Notes under the pieces: generated by a model
Databases searched by the model: none
What the model was told of the DNA's origin: nothing
Seen by the model: only the letters and a program-made list of their open reading frames with translations
Part shown: positions 31,300 through 38,926 of the stretch, one piece after another
Layout of the letters: each line of letters begins with the position of its first letter
How positions within the stretch are numbered: position 1 is the first letter of the stretch
Assembly: GCA_930633525.1 (NCBI GenBank)
Contig: CAKNFP010000001.1
Span: forward strand, 3,016,001-3,080,000
Source of the DNA: Hyphomicrobiales bacterium
GTDB taxonomy: Bacteria > Pseudomonadota > Alphaproteobacteria > Rhizobiales > Beijerinckiaceae
Direction: 5' to 3'
Length of the DNA stretch: 64,000 nt
Translations under genes and position numbers: made by a program

Positions 31300-31590
31300 A
31301 TGATGGAAACAACCACCCACCCCACCCCCAGAAGAAGACCTCTCCCGCCAACGCTCCTAACAAGAAGATTACCGGCAGGAGAATCCACCGTGGTAAAGGG
31401 CGTAGAGGTCAAGGCAATTGGCCCGCAATTGGAGATCAGGCTCGAGGATGGCCTGACGATAGTGTCTTACGTGGGCTCGGCGGAAATCGCCAAGACCCTC
31501 GCCCGTGGTTTTCATAACGATCATATTGTCGACGCCTACCTTAATTTACTCGAATATTGCTTGGCCAAGCGCAGCGGGAGGCTTTCATGA
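31300..31590 (+). CDS. Hypothetical early phage protein
   Basis: 96 residues from the ATG at 31300 (another at 31303), after AAAGAGGA. N-terminal 25 residues are Thr/Pro/Arg-rich, then a beta-rich domain (VKGVEVKAIGPQLEIRLEDG) and helices. First gene after the rightward promoter, the place of a cro or cII in lambdoid phages, but no helix-turn-helix is seen. It overlaps the next gene by 4 bases. Confidence 0.6.
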   Translation: MMETTTHPTPRRRPLPPTLLTRRLPAGESTVVKGVEVKAIGPQLEIRLEDGLTIVSYVGSAEIAKTLARGFHNDHIVDAYLNLLEYCLAKRSGRLS

Positions 31591-32102
31591 CTCCCGATGT
31601 TGCGGTGAATAATGCTGTTTTCAAAGTAGCGGAGCGCAGGGGAATTGACCCAGCCGCCATATTCGGTCGCGCTCGGAAGCAGGAAGTTGTGACCGCCCGT
31701 CACATTGCCATTCGCGAGGCTGCTAAGGAAACGGGTTATGGCAAGCGGCGCCTGGCCAAGGCATTTGGTCTGGACCACTCGACAGTCCACTATGCTTTAA
31801 GACATCGTGGACTGTCGGCTAGGCGCGCTGCCGCCATATCCCTTCGGAAGCAATCGGCCCGAGAATTCTTGGACTCGCCCAGCCAGCTGCGCTTTCTGCT
31901 GAACAATGCCGTCGTGTCGCTGGCACACGTTGGCATCATCGACCGGCTTCACGGCTTAAGATTATGCGAGGAGCAATTGTCCGCCATAGAACGCCGCCGC
32001 GAGCCCAACGCACGGCGCGTTCCGGCAGAGCAGCGCATTGACGATATCGATGCCGCCATTCTGGCCGCCCGCTACGTGCGGAGGTTTGGCAATGGCCACT
32101 GA
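31587..32102 (+). CDS. DnaA domain IV-like (Bac_DnaA_C) protein
   Basis: 171 residues from the ATG at 31587 (ATGA overlap). Residues 25-75 match the C-terminal DNA-binding domain of DnaA: IFGRARKQEVVTARHIAIRE, GKRRLAKAFGLDHSTVHYAL, where DHSTVxxA is the DnaA-box-binding signature. DnaA's ATPase domain is absent. The C-terminal part is helical. It may bind DnaA boxes in host or phage origins, or act as a regulator; this type is known in alphaproteobacterial phages. Confidence 0.82.
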   Translation: MTPDVAVNNAVFKVAERRGIDPAAIFGRARKQEVVTARHIAIREAAKETGYGKRRLAKAFGLDHSTVHYALRHRGLSARRAAAISLRKQSAREFLDSPSQLRFLLNNAVVSLAHVGIIDRLHGLRLCEEQLSAIERRREPNARRVPAEQRIDDIDAAILAARYVRRFGNGH

Positions 32103-32229
32103 ACAGGGTGCCGCTGCGCTAATGGGGATAGCGTTCTTAGCTGGCGCCTGTGCGGCGGTAGCGGCGCGCGCCATCATCGATTGGTGGCGCAGCCGCAACC
32201 GCATGCCCGATCCTGACTGGGATATCTGA
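32092..32229 (+). CDS. Small single-helix membrane protein
   Basis: 45 residues from the ATG at 32092, overlapping the previous gene by 11 bases. One hydrophobic helix (LMGIAFLAGACAAVAARAII) followed by a basic WWRSRNRMPDPDWDI tail. No family recognised. Overlap with its neighbour supports translation coupling. Confidence 0.5.
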   Translation: MATEQGAAALMGIAFLAGACAAVAARAIIDWWRSRNRMPDPDWDI

Positions 32230-32289
32230 ACCACTTCGACAATCAGTTTTGCGGGCGCGGCTTAGGCGCAGACGGGAGAGGTTTGTGTG

Positions 32290-32616
32290 ATGGGCGAGAG
32301 AAGAGAACGGACGCCGGGCCCGTGGTGGCTGGAAGCGACCGAGGGCGGCAGCATGGGCGCCCATTTGCTGCTGCGCCACGGCCCGCGAGACGGCGATGGC
32401 TACATCGCTCACATCTACCGCGATGGCGGTGCCGATGGCGATCCGTGGTTCATCATCCGCGCGGTGAACGCGCATGATGAACTGGTGGCGGCGTTGACGT
32501 TGGCACGAGACGAGATCAAGCGGATTTCGGATTGGTCGGGTTACGGGCCCGCCGGGGGCGTCGAGGATCGCATCGACATAGCTCTTATCCTGGCGGGGGC
32601 CTCACCCCATGACTGA
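32290..32616 (+). CDS. Hypothetical phage protein (TPGPW type)
   Basis: 108 residues from the ATG at 32290 (a GTG three bases earlier is possible) after GGGAGAGG. ERTPGPWWLEATEGG is the opening of a common family of small alphaproteobacterial phage proteins of unknown role; the end ELVAALTLARDEIKRI is helical, also as in that family. It overlaps the next gene by 8 bases. Confidence 0.6.
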   Translation: MGERRERTPGPWWLEATEGGSMGAHLLLRHGPRDGDGYIAHIYRDGGADGDPWFIIRAVNAHDELVAALTLARDEIKRISDWSGYGPAGGVEDRIDIALILAGASPHD

Positions 32617-32917
32617 CACACGCGAGGCCACGCTGCGGCGCTTGATGAAGCTCGTCACGGACGGCGCTGGGCTTCAAACGAATATCTACGCTGAGAGCCC
32701 GGAAGGCATGATCCTGATGGCCACAGCCGTCAACTACGACGTTGCTGAATATATGGCCCGCGCCGCGAACCATTTCGAGGAGGCGGTGGAGGTGTTGCGT
32801 TGGTACGCCTCGTCTGAGGCCTGGACGGTGCGTGAAACGGAAGGTCCAGACGGCGATTATGGGAAGCGCGCCCGAGCCCTCATTTCCAAGCTGGAGGCCA
32901 GCCATGGAAGCGCGTGA
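32609..32917 (+). CDS. Hypothetical early phage protein
   Basis: 102 residues, mostly helical (ATLRRLMKLVTDGAGLQTNI; YMARAANHFEEAVEVLRWYA). No recognised domain. Overlaps both neighbours (8 and 14 bases), belonging to the rightward early operon. Confidence 0.55.
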   Translation: MTDTREATLRRLMKLVTDGAGLQTNIYAESPEGMILMATAVNYDVAEYMARAANHFEEAVEVLRWYASSEAWTVRETEGPDGDYGKRARALISKLEASHGSA

Positions 32918-33230
32918 GCGGCTGGCGAGTATCATAGACCCGAAGGTTCTCCACGGGTGTGCAGACTTCTCCGAATTCAACGAGATGTTTGCCAAGATTG
33001 CATTCCGCAAGGCTGGAGAAATCCTCAAAGCCCTCAACCTCACCGACGACGCAGCACTTGCGCTGATGGATGGCGAGGGGGTGGCGGTGCCTAAGGAGGC
33101 AACACCCGAGATGATCGCCGCCGGGGCTGGATGCATCGGTGCGCGAGGCGTCCCGTGGGAAGCCCAGCAGGCGGATTGCTACAGGACGCACCTATCACAC
33201 TCTCCATATGAGGATCGAGATGACCGCTGA
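32904..33230 (+). CDS. Hypothetical early phage protein
   Basis: 108 residues from the ATG at 32904, overlapping the preceding gene by 14 bases; the longer frame lacks a start signal. Contains VPKEATPEMIAAGAGCIGAR, a segment also typical of phage proteins that have a 'EATPEMI-AGA' repeat of unknown use (compare EPTQEMIDIGMD at 34965). No function assigned. Confidence 0.55.
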   Translation: MEARERLASIIDPKVLHGCADFSEFNEMFAKIAFRKAGEILKALNLTDDAALALMDGEGVAVPKEATPEMIAAGAGCIGARGVPWEAQQADCYRTHLSHSPYEDRDDR

Positions 33231-33813
33231 TGAGATCGCGGAGTTGCGGCGCGTGGTGATGGTACGTCCGCTTGCTTGGGATCAGCCGGACGGCCCTGAT
33301 GGCAATGCATGGCTCGGGCACGGTACAGATATGTGCCAGTACTATATTCGGTTCGATATCGAGAGTGCTTCCTATTGGATGCCAGGCGAAGCGCCCACGT
33401 CAGATGATGACGATAGTGCGCAAGAGTACCTGGCAATAGATGACGCCAAAGCCGCCGCCCAAGCCGACTACGAACAGCGCATCCTCTCCGCTCTCACCCT
33501 CGACTCCCGCGCCCCCGCCGCCGCTCCTGATGTGGGGGATCAAGAGGAAGCCGATCGGATTGCGGGGCACGTGACTAACAACCTCGAAGCCATGAAGGCT
33601 GGGGGCCAAGCTCTACTAGCATTCACCCGCATCCGCGATCAGGCAAAGCGTGATGCGTATGCGGAGTGTTCGGACGTGGCTGGCGGCTACAACGGCGCTT
33701 GGAACTCAAAGGAGAACAAGCCCTTCGTCGATGCGGGGGTGATGGCCTTGGTCCTTGAACGTGATCTAGCCATCGCTGCCGCCATCGAAGCCCTCGCGGA
33801 GAAGAAGCCATGA
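33220..33813 (+). CDS. Hypothetical early phage protein
   Basis: 197 residues from the ATG at 33220, chosen because GAGGA lies just upstream; another ATG at 33208 has none. Beta-rich first half (RPLAWDQPDGPDGNAWLGHG) and helical second half (RIRDQAKRDAYAECSDVAGG). The WDQP...YYIRFD layout is seen in other phage hypothetical proteins. It overlaps neighbours by 11 and 4 bases. Confidence 0.55.
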   Translation: MTADEIAELRRVVMVRPLAWDQPDGPDGNAWLGHGTDMCQYYIRFDIESASYWMPGEAPTSDDDDSAQEYLAIDDAKAAAQADYEQRILSALTLDSRAPAAAPDVGDQEEADRIAGHVTNNLEAMKAGGQALLAFTRIRDQAKRDAYAECSDVAGGYNGAWNSKENKPFVDAGVMALVLERDLAIAAAIEALAEKKP

Positions 33814-34061
33814 GTATATGGCGTAAGTTCATGTGTCGCATAGGACGCCATAAGAGTTTTGACGTAATTCAGAGGTTCGGAGCCGCGACACATATTGGTT
33901 GCCCGTACTGCGGGGTACAGTTTGGTATGCATGACGAATTACGCGCGTGTATTCCATGGGACCATGACTTGCGCAATATGTATGAGAGGTTTGGTCACGA
34001 TGTAAGCGGGCCGCTGGCAAAGTGGCATGCTTACAGAAAGCAGTCAGGATACACATCATGA
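33810..34061 (+). CDS. Small Cys-pair phage protein
   Basis: 83 residues, basic, with GCPYCGVQFG (about 30-39) and an N-terminal MCRIGRHK, which could together bind zinc (C-x-x-C with His). AT content is higher than its neighbours, suggesting separate origin. Overlaps the gene on each side by 4 bases. Function unknown. Confidence 0.5.
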   Translation: MSIWRKFMCRIGRHKSFDVIQRFGAATHIGCPYCGVQFGMHDELRACIPWDHDLRNMYERFGHDVSGPLAKWHAYRKQSGYTS

Positions 34062-34708
34062 CCAACACAGACAAAGAGCGCGCTGATTTTGAGGCGTGGT
34101 TCCGAGTGGCGTATCCTGAGAGAACACCCGCTCATTACTACTTGGCTAGGTACTATTTTGGTGAATACGCACGAGCATACACCGCTCATGCGTACAAAGG
34201 CTATATTGCCGGTCGCGAGGCGGAACGCGCCGAGGCTGTGACGGATGAAAAGCCCGCCGCCTACCTGCATCAGCACGCTACAGGCGGCCCCTGTCTAAGC
34301 TTTCTGCCTTCGGATGCTCACGAGCAGGAGCAAGGATGGATCGATACGCCGCTATATCCTCGCGAGGCCAAGCCCGAGCCGTCGCCGGACGCAGACCACC
34401 TCCACATTTTCTATACCAACTACCGTGGTGAAAGCGGCGAGCGACGGATCATCCCGATTAGCGTCCGGTGGGGATCGACCGAATGGCATCCCAGGCCGCA
34501 ATGGCTGTTGCGGGCGATGGATGTAGATAAAGGCGAGGAGCGAGAGTTCGCTATGTCGGATATCGGCGGGCCATCCGAGCCGTCGCCGGATGTGGAGGCG
34601 ACATGCCGTGTTGCCAAGATTTTAGAGCGTTGCGGGTTCACCTCCGTCGATATGGACGATATCGCATCTGAAATTGTCGCCACCCTCAGCAAGCCGGAGG
34701 GGAAGTGA
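34058..34708 (+). CDS. Phage protein with WYL-like segment
   Basis: 216 residues from the ATG at 34058 (ATGA overlap). The first 60 residues are helical (FEAWFRVAYPERTPAHYYLA, a common phage N-terminal region). The middle HIFYTNYRGESGERRIIPIS then STEWHPRPQWLLRAMDVDKG is a short beta domain that recurs in alphaproteobacterial phages and resembles a WYL ligand-binding fold. Function unknown; regulation by sensing nucleic acid is possible but unproved. Confidence 0.6.
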   Translation: MTNTDKERADFEAWFRVAYPERTPAHYYLARYYFGEYARAYTAHAYKGYIAGREAERAEAVTDEKPAAYLHQHATGGPCLSFLPSDAHEQEQGWIDTPLYPREAKPEPSPDADHLHIFYTNYRGESGERRIIPISVRWGSTEWHPRPQWLLRAMDVDKGEEREFAMSDIGGPSEPSPDVEATCRVAKILERCGFTSVDMDDIASEIVATLSKPEGK

Positions 34709-34968
34709 TGCCGCGCATCCTCAAGTTTGAACTGCCTATAAGCCCTGGATCGCACGGGCTTTCGCTACCAAAAGTCATCGTCCCCCGTTTGATCGATGTC
34801 CAAGAAGGCCGCCCATATTTGTGGGCGGAATGTGATGGCGTGGATTACGCAAAGGTCGTTAGTGTCGCCTATACGGGGCACGATCGGCCGGGTGGGAACT
34901 ACATCGGCACAGCACTGCTAGATGAGGGGCGCTATGTCCTTCACTACTATCTTGAGGGCTTCGCATGA
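34708..34968 (+). CDS. Hypothetical phage protein
   Basis: 86 residues; ATG at 34708 shares a base with the previous TGA (a GTG at 34705 is possible). Beta-rich sequence MPRILKFELPISPGSHGLSL, PYLWAECDG and NYIGTALLDEGRYVLHYYLE, a widespread small phage family without known function. Overlaps next gene by 4 bases. Confidence 0.6.
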   Translation: MPRILKFELPISPGSHGLSLPKVIVPRLIDVQEGRPYLWAECDGVDYAKVVSVAYTGHDRPGGNYIGTALLDEGRYVLHYYLEGFA

Positions 34969-35462
34969 CCGCGCCCGGATACCGGCTGGTGCCGGAAGAA
35001 CCCACTCAGGAGATGATCGACATAGGCATGGATCACACCGCTGACCCGTGCTGGCCGGATAGGCTTGTCAAGGCATACAAGGCCATGCTCGCCGCCGCGC
35101 CCCAGCCCGAACCGCCTGCGGATCTCGTGGAGAGGGCGGATAAAGCGTGGATCAACTGGGCAACGGGGCGAGGCACCACGCCGGTAGGCCCGGAGTTTCT
35201 CGCCGCCTTCGCGCAGGAACATGCGGCGGTAGAGAACAAGCGCATACGAGACGACGCCTTAGCAGCCTTGATGGATGCAGAGCATGATCTTGGCGAGGCA
35301 CGCCTTGATCTGGCGGCAGAGAAAGCCCGCGCCGATAAGGCGGAGAAGGCGCTCACGGATATCGTAGAGCAGGACGTTATCGAGATCGCGCTTGACCCTG
35401 GATGGCCTCAGCGTATCGCTGCCGCCGCCATCCGCGCCCGCAAAGGAGGTGGGGATGAGTGA
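34965..35462 (+). CDS. Coiled-coil early phage protein
   Basis: 165 residues. Starts YRLVPEEPTQEMIDIGMD, then a helical middle and a long coiled coil (about 85-130: ALAALMDAEHDLGEARLDLA, EKARADKAEKAL). No enzymatic motif. Overlaps neighbours by 4 and 8 bases. Function unknown. Confidence 0.55.
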   Translation: MTAPGYRLVPEEPTQEMIDIGMDHTADPCWPDRLVKAYKAMLAAAPQPEPPADLVERADKAWINWATGRGTTPVGPEFLAAFAQEHAAVENKRIRDDALAALMDAEHDLGEARLDLAAEKARADKAEKALTDIVEQDVIEIALDPGWPQRIAAAAIRARKGGGDE

Positions 35463-35664
35463 GGGTCTGCGAACGGATCAGGACTACATGGACGCAGCAG
35501 CCGCATGGCGATCCCATAAAACAACTTATCATCGTTCGCGGGACATCGCCTACGAGCTTGGGTTTCGCTCCGATACCGAAATTGGACAGGCAGCCATAAA
35601 AATAATCGAACTTCGGCTCGCTAGCATCCTTGCGTCGGAGACAAAGAGGAAGCCCAACCCATGA
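35455..35664 (+). CDS. Small early phage protein
   Basis: 69 residues from the ATG at 35455, after AAAGGAGGTGG, the strongest ribosome site of this operon. Basic helical sequence (WRSHKTTYHRSRDIAYELGF). No domain recognised. Overlaps neighbours by 8 and 4 bases. Confidence 0.55.
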   Translation: MSEGLRTDQDYMDAAAAWRSHKTTYHRSRDIAYELGFRSDTEIGQAAIKIIELRLASILASETKRKPNP

Positions 35665-35933
35665 CTAAGACGCTGGTAGAGAGGTTGCGGGAGCGTTCCC
35701 CGCAGATAGACCTAAACGAAGGCGATGGCGGTCTCATGGGGGAAGCCGCCGACCGCATCGAGAAGCTGGAAGCGGCGTTGAGGCCGTTTGCGGACATCGC
35801 CGATCTGCTCGACGCAGAGACGGAAGGCGTGTCCGACACCGACGAGATGAATCTCTATTTCTACGATTACCTAGCCGGTCGTTATGAGGCTGGTGACTTC
35901 CGCACCGCCCGCGCCGCCCTCAATGGAGAGTGA
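35661..35933 (+). CDS. Small acidic phage protein
   Basis: 90 residues: LVERLRERSPQIDLNEGDGG, then AADRIEKLEAALRPFADIAD, the pattern of a common small phage family (LxxRLR...EAADRIExLE) with unknown function. The end is acidic with aromatic residues (EMNLYFYDYLAGRYE). One base separates it from the next ATG. Confidence 0.6.
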   Translation: MTKTLVERLRERSPQIDLNEGDGGLMGEAADRIEKLEAALRPFADIADLLDAETEGVSDTDEMNLYFYDYLAGRYEAGDFRTARAALNGE

Positions 35934-35934
35934 G

Positions 35935-36216
35935 ATGGCGAATATCGACTACAAGCTTGTCTATGAAGCAAAGGCGCCGCTCGATCGCTTGCTCCAGGCA
36001 CGGCGAAGCGCAGCTTCTGCCGCTCTCGCGGCGGACGAGGCCCTGGTGAATTGGAAGAAATCCGTGGCCAAACTTTGCGGATGTGCCCTCGACGAGCTGC
36101 AATTCTCAAACGTCGCCTGTTTAGCCAACGGGATGATCCACCACGTGTATCGAGGAAAGGGTCAACAGAGCGTCGGAAAATACGTCTGCGTTTTCTGTGG
36201 TTGTGATGATGCTTAG
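35935..36216 (+). CDS. Hypothetical phage protein with C-terminal Cys cluster
   Basis: 93 residues from the ATG at 35935. Helical front (DRLLQARRSAASAALAADEA), then LCGCALDELQF and the end KYVCVFCGCDDA, so four to five Cys may form a metal site. Last gene of the rightward early operon; it converges on the DUF982 gene at 36226 with 9 bp between stops. Confidence 0.5.
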   Translation: MANIDYKLVYEAKAPLDRLLQARRSAASAALAADEALVNWKKSVAKLCGCALDELQFSNVACLANGMIHHVYRGKGQQSVGKYVCVFCGCDDA

Positions 36217-36225
36217 CACTGCCCC

Positions 36226-36471
36226 TCACCCCATCCCCGCTTCCTCGGCCGCCTCAATGAAGGCCGAACGAGCCAAGTCGATGGTCTTTGGGGTCTTGGC
36301 TTTCAACGCCGCGTAGCAGGCCTCCATGGCGAAAAGGCGCGCATCGCAAGTGTCACCCGGATTTGGCCACTCCTCCATAAGAACCCGAGCCGCCTCTTCC
36401 ACGCTCGTTACCGTCCGTCGCGTGCTGTCAGAGATCCAGATATCTACCGGTTCAAACCAGAGACGAGGCAT
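36226..36471 (-). CDS. DUF982 protein
   Basis: 81 residues from the ATG at 36471. PRLWFEPVDIWISDSTRRTV, SVEEAARVLMEEWPNPGDTC and the ending IDLARSAFIEAAEEAGMG are the DUF982 pattern found almost only in Rhizobiales genomes and their phages. Function unknown. Its start overlaps the start of the divergent nuclease gene within the same CATG, so both cannot be initiated freely at once. Confidence 0.8.
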   Translation of the reverse strand: MPRLWFEPVDIWISDSTRRTVTSVEEAARVLMEEWPNPGDTCDARLFAMEACYAALKAKTPKTIDLARSAFIEAAEEAGMG

Positions 36472-36892
36472 GGTCCGAATCAACAAGCATCTCAGGTCCG
36501 GGTTCCGCGCAGCCGTCCTGGCGCTCGTTCTGGTCACGCCCGCCATTGCTCAAGAGCGCATCCTCGTGCTTGACGGCGATACGATCGCAGTAGGCCGCGA
36601 GCGGATCCGGGTTATCGGGGTCGACGCGCCGGAGACCTTCGACGCTCGGTGCCCGGCCGAGAAGGCACTTGGAGACAAGGCCACCGCGGCCATGCGCCAG
36701 ATGGTCGCCCAAGGCGTGCGGGTCGAGCGCACGGGTACCAAGGATCGATATCGCCGCTCTCTGGCGCGGGTCTATTTCCGGGGCCGCGACGTTGCTGACA
36801 TCATGGTCGAGCGTGGACTAGCCGTGCGGTATGATTGCCCCCATGGGCGATGCCCAAAGCGAATTGATTGGTGCACAAGGCTGGGAGGTTGA
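36470..36892 (+). CDS. Secreted thermonuclease-like (SNase) protein
   Basis: 140 residues from the ATG at 36470. Residues 1-28 are a signal peptide (RAAVLALVLVTPAIA, cleavage before Gln). Then RILVLDGDTIAVGRERIRVI and GVDAPETFDARCPAEK, the SNase core with catalytic Arg and Asp; RYRRSLARVYFRGRDVADIM completes it, and the end CPHGRCPKRIDWC may bind metal. Cuts DNA or RNA outside the cytoplasm. In phages this may block entry of competing DNA or serve lysogen scavenging. Confidence 0.88.
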   Translation: MVRINKHLRSGFRAAVLALVLVTPAIAQERILVLDGDTIAVGRERIRVIGVDAPETFDARCPAEKALGDKATAAMRQMVAQGVRVERTGTKDRYRRSLARVYFRGRDVADIMVERGLAVRYDCPHGRCPKRIDWCTRLGG

Positions 36893-36895
36893 GAA

Positions 36896-37180
36896 ATGCC
36901 TTCACCAAACGTGATCGCGGCTGCCCGCCTCCTACGTGAGGAAGGCTACGCAGTTGTGAAGCTGGAATGGTCCCCTGACATGGCAACAGCCGGCGAAGAG
37001 GCTCTTGCTGCCTCGGAACATCTACCGGAAGAAGACGCCGCCGCGCATGTCTACGCCGCTGTGCTGTCGCAGGCTAACGCGGCAACCGCAAAGGCCATGG
37101 GTGAGGTCGAGGCAGACCAGATGACGGCCCATGACGATGTCTGGGCGTCCGTGCCCGAAGCGGCGCATGTGAACTACTAG
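36896..37180 (+). CDS. Hypothetical small phage protein
   Basis: 94 residues, acidic and Ala-rich (ATAGEEALAASEHLPEEDAA), helical; no family recognised. Starts 3 bases after the nuclease stop and precedes the excisionase by 9 bp, so likely co-transcribed with integration genes. Confidence 0.5.
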   Translation: MPSPNVIAAARLLREEGYAVVKLEWSPDMATAGEEALAASEHLPEEDAAAHVYAAVLSQANAATAKAMGEVEADQMTAHDDVWASVPEAAHVNY

Positions 37181-37189
37181 GGGCTTTGT

Positions 37190-37549
37190 ATGGCCGCGTC
37201 GAATGACAACATCGGGCCGGACGAGCCCCTTCGCTTGGTGGATGCTGTGCGCTATGGGTTCCCGCACGGGGGCATGACCTTGAGCGGCCTCCGTAAGGAA
37301 GCGAAGCGGGGACGGCTGGCAGTCGAGCGAATCGCTGGCAAGGACTTCACTACGCTCAGGGCAATTGAGGAGATGCGTCGGCTATGCCACGTCCAGCGAA
37401 GGGCGCCCGGCTCTGGCTCCGGAAGGAGCGGATCGATAAGCGAACGGGCAAGCGCATCGCCAATGCTGCCTGGTTCATTCTCGACGGCGGCGAGCATATC
37501 CCCACGGGATGCGCTGCTGGCGAAATTGAGCAAGCGGAAAAGCGCCTAA
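37190..37549 (+). CDS. Excisionase-like protein
   Basis: 119 residues. The N-terminal 65 residues (EPLRLVDAVRYGFPHGGMTL, SGLRKEAKRGRLAVERIAGK, DFTTLRAIEEM) are the winged-helix pattern of small proteins placed before tyrosine integrases in Rhizobiales islands and phages. The C-terminal half is Ser/Pro/Arg-rich and is encoded in the same DNA as the integrase start: 166 bases overlap in different frames, a layout typical of this gene pair. It should direct excision. Its N-terminus has the SNDN variant of the tail motif. Confidence 0.75.
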   Translation: MAASNDNIGPDEPLRLVDAVRYGFPHGGMTLSGLRKEAKRGRLAVERIAGKDFTTLRAIEEMRRLCHVQRRAPGSGSGRSGSISERASASPMLPGSFSTAASISPRDALLAKLSKRKSA

Positions 37550-38589
37550 AAGAATATATAGCAGAAAAATACAGGCCGGAGCGGCGAGAGCGAGATATCG
37601 AACGCATCGATATTGCCGATGTGCTTTCGATTTACGACGACGATACACGCCAGCGTCAGGCTAATCTACGCACATTCGATCAGCGCTTGAGCCGCCTCGC
37701 CGAATGGTGGGGCGGCAAAATGCTGTCCGACGTCACGGGCGAATCATGCCGCGCCTACGTCGAGCATCGCAGGGCAGTTGAGCTGCAGCGCCGCGCCACA
37801 GCCAAGCACCGCCCGAAGGGCACGCCCACCGCCCCGACGGCTGGAGGCGCGCGCCGGGATCTCGAGGACCTGCGGGCCGCAGTCAACCACCACGCGAAAC
37901 AGGGTCTACATCGGGGTGTCGTGAAGGTCGCGCTTCCCGAGAAGGGAACTGCCCGCGACCGATGGCTGACACGCGATGAAGCGGCGCGGTTGCTCTGGGT
38001 GTGTTGGCGGGCCCGAGAGGAGCAGAAGCGGCATCGGGGCCCGGATACCGGCAAAGTGCTGCCCACCGACAAGCGGCCGTTGCGGCACGTCGCCCGCTTC
38101 ATTCTCCTGGGCCTCTACACCGGATCGCGTGCCGCTGCATTGGCCGCTGCGTCCCCGTCGAAAGCCATCGGGCGGTCCTATGTCGACCTCGATCGCGGGA
38201 TCTTCTATCGGCTTGCTGAGGGGAAGAAGGCGACGAACAAGCGTCAGCCTCCGGTTCCCATCCCCCCTCACCTTCTTGCTCATATGCGGCGATGGCAGGC
38301 CAAGGGAATCGCAGGCGAGCACTTCGTTCAATGGAACGGCAAGCCTGTCATTTCGGTGAAGACGGCGTTCGGGACTGCAGTGGAAAAGGCGGGCCTGGAC
38401 GGGAAAGTCACCCCCCACACCCTTCGGCACACCGCCGCGACTTGGCTCATGCAGAATGGCGTACCAATCTGGACGGCGGCCGGGTTCCTGGGAATGTCGC
38501 CTGAGATGGTCGAGAGGACTTATGGGCACCACCACCCCGACTATCTTGCCGAGGCTGTCCGGGGCTTCAAACCAAAGAAATCAGCGTAA
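37384..38589 (+). CDS. int: Tyrosine recombinase integrase
   Basis: 401 residues. The start MPRPAKGARLWLRKERIDKR with a Gly-Gly-rich DNA-binding arm is usual for this family. Catalytic residues: Arg in YTGSRAAALAA (about 247), Lys in the beta hairpin GKKATNKRQPP, HTLRHTAATWLM (His-x-x-Arg, about 343-346), His/Trp-type site WTAAGFLGMS and nucleophile Tyr in ERTYGHHHPDY (about 379). It ends 57 bp from tRNA-Ile2, so insertion at that tRNA is likely. Confidence 0.95.
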   Translation: MPRPAKGARLWLRKERIDKRTGKRIANAAWFILDGGEHIPTGCAAGEIEQAEKRLKEYIAEKYRPERRERDIERIDIADVLSIYDDDTRQRQANLRTFDQRLSRLAEWWGGKMLSDVTGESCRAYVEHRRAVELQRRATAKHRPKGTPTAPTAGGARRDLEDLRAAVNHHAKQGLHRGVVKVALPEKGTARDRWLTRDEAARLLWVCWRAREEQKRHRGPDTGKVLPTDKRPLRHVARFILLGLYTGSRAAALAAASPSKAIGRSYVDLDRGIFYRLAEGKKATNKRQPPVPIPPHLLAHMRRWQAKGIAGEHFVQWNGKPVISVKTAFGTAVEKAGLDGKVTPHTLRHTAATWLMQNGVPIWTAAGFLGMSPEMVERTYGHHHPDYLAEAVRGFKPKKSA

Positions 38590-38646
38590 TCGTTGGAGAT
38601 TTCATTGGAGATTGAGATTGGCGCTTTTGTAAGCACTTGAAATAAT

Positions 38647-38722
38647 TGGTGGGCCCGGCAGGACTCGAACCTGCAACCAGACCGTTATGAGCGGTCGGCT
38701 CTAACCATTGAGCTACAGGCCC
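38647..38722 (-). tRNA. tRNA-Ile2 (anticodon CAU, lysidine type); probable attachment gene
   Basis: 76 nt on the minus strand, CCA encoded. Acceptor GGGCCTG/CGGGCCC, D arm GCTC...GAGC, anticodon stem GACCG/CGGTC with loop CTCATAA, T arm GCAGG-TTCGAGT-CCTGC. The CTCATAA loop is that of isoleucine-2 tRNA (like E. coli ileX) rather than elongator Met. Its 3' end faces the integrase, so the crossover is probably in the 3' half and the prophage keeps or restores a complete gene. The other attachment copy would be beyond the left edge. Confidence 0.88.
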
Positions 38723-38926
38723 ATGAGGCACGGACACAACTACGCCGCTGACGGCGACCTCATCGTGCTCTGGATGACACGGCACAGTTTGGCGGTCAAG
38801 GGTACCTCGGCAAGACAGCGCCGCGGTGACACCCGGGACGAGGACCAATCCGGCATCACGCAGACAATCCCCTCCCGTGAACACGCTTGGGGCTCGCGTC
38901 CGCTCCGCCCCGCCCGCTTCGACCGC

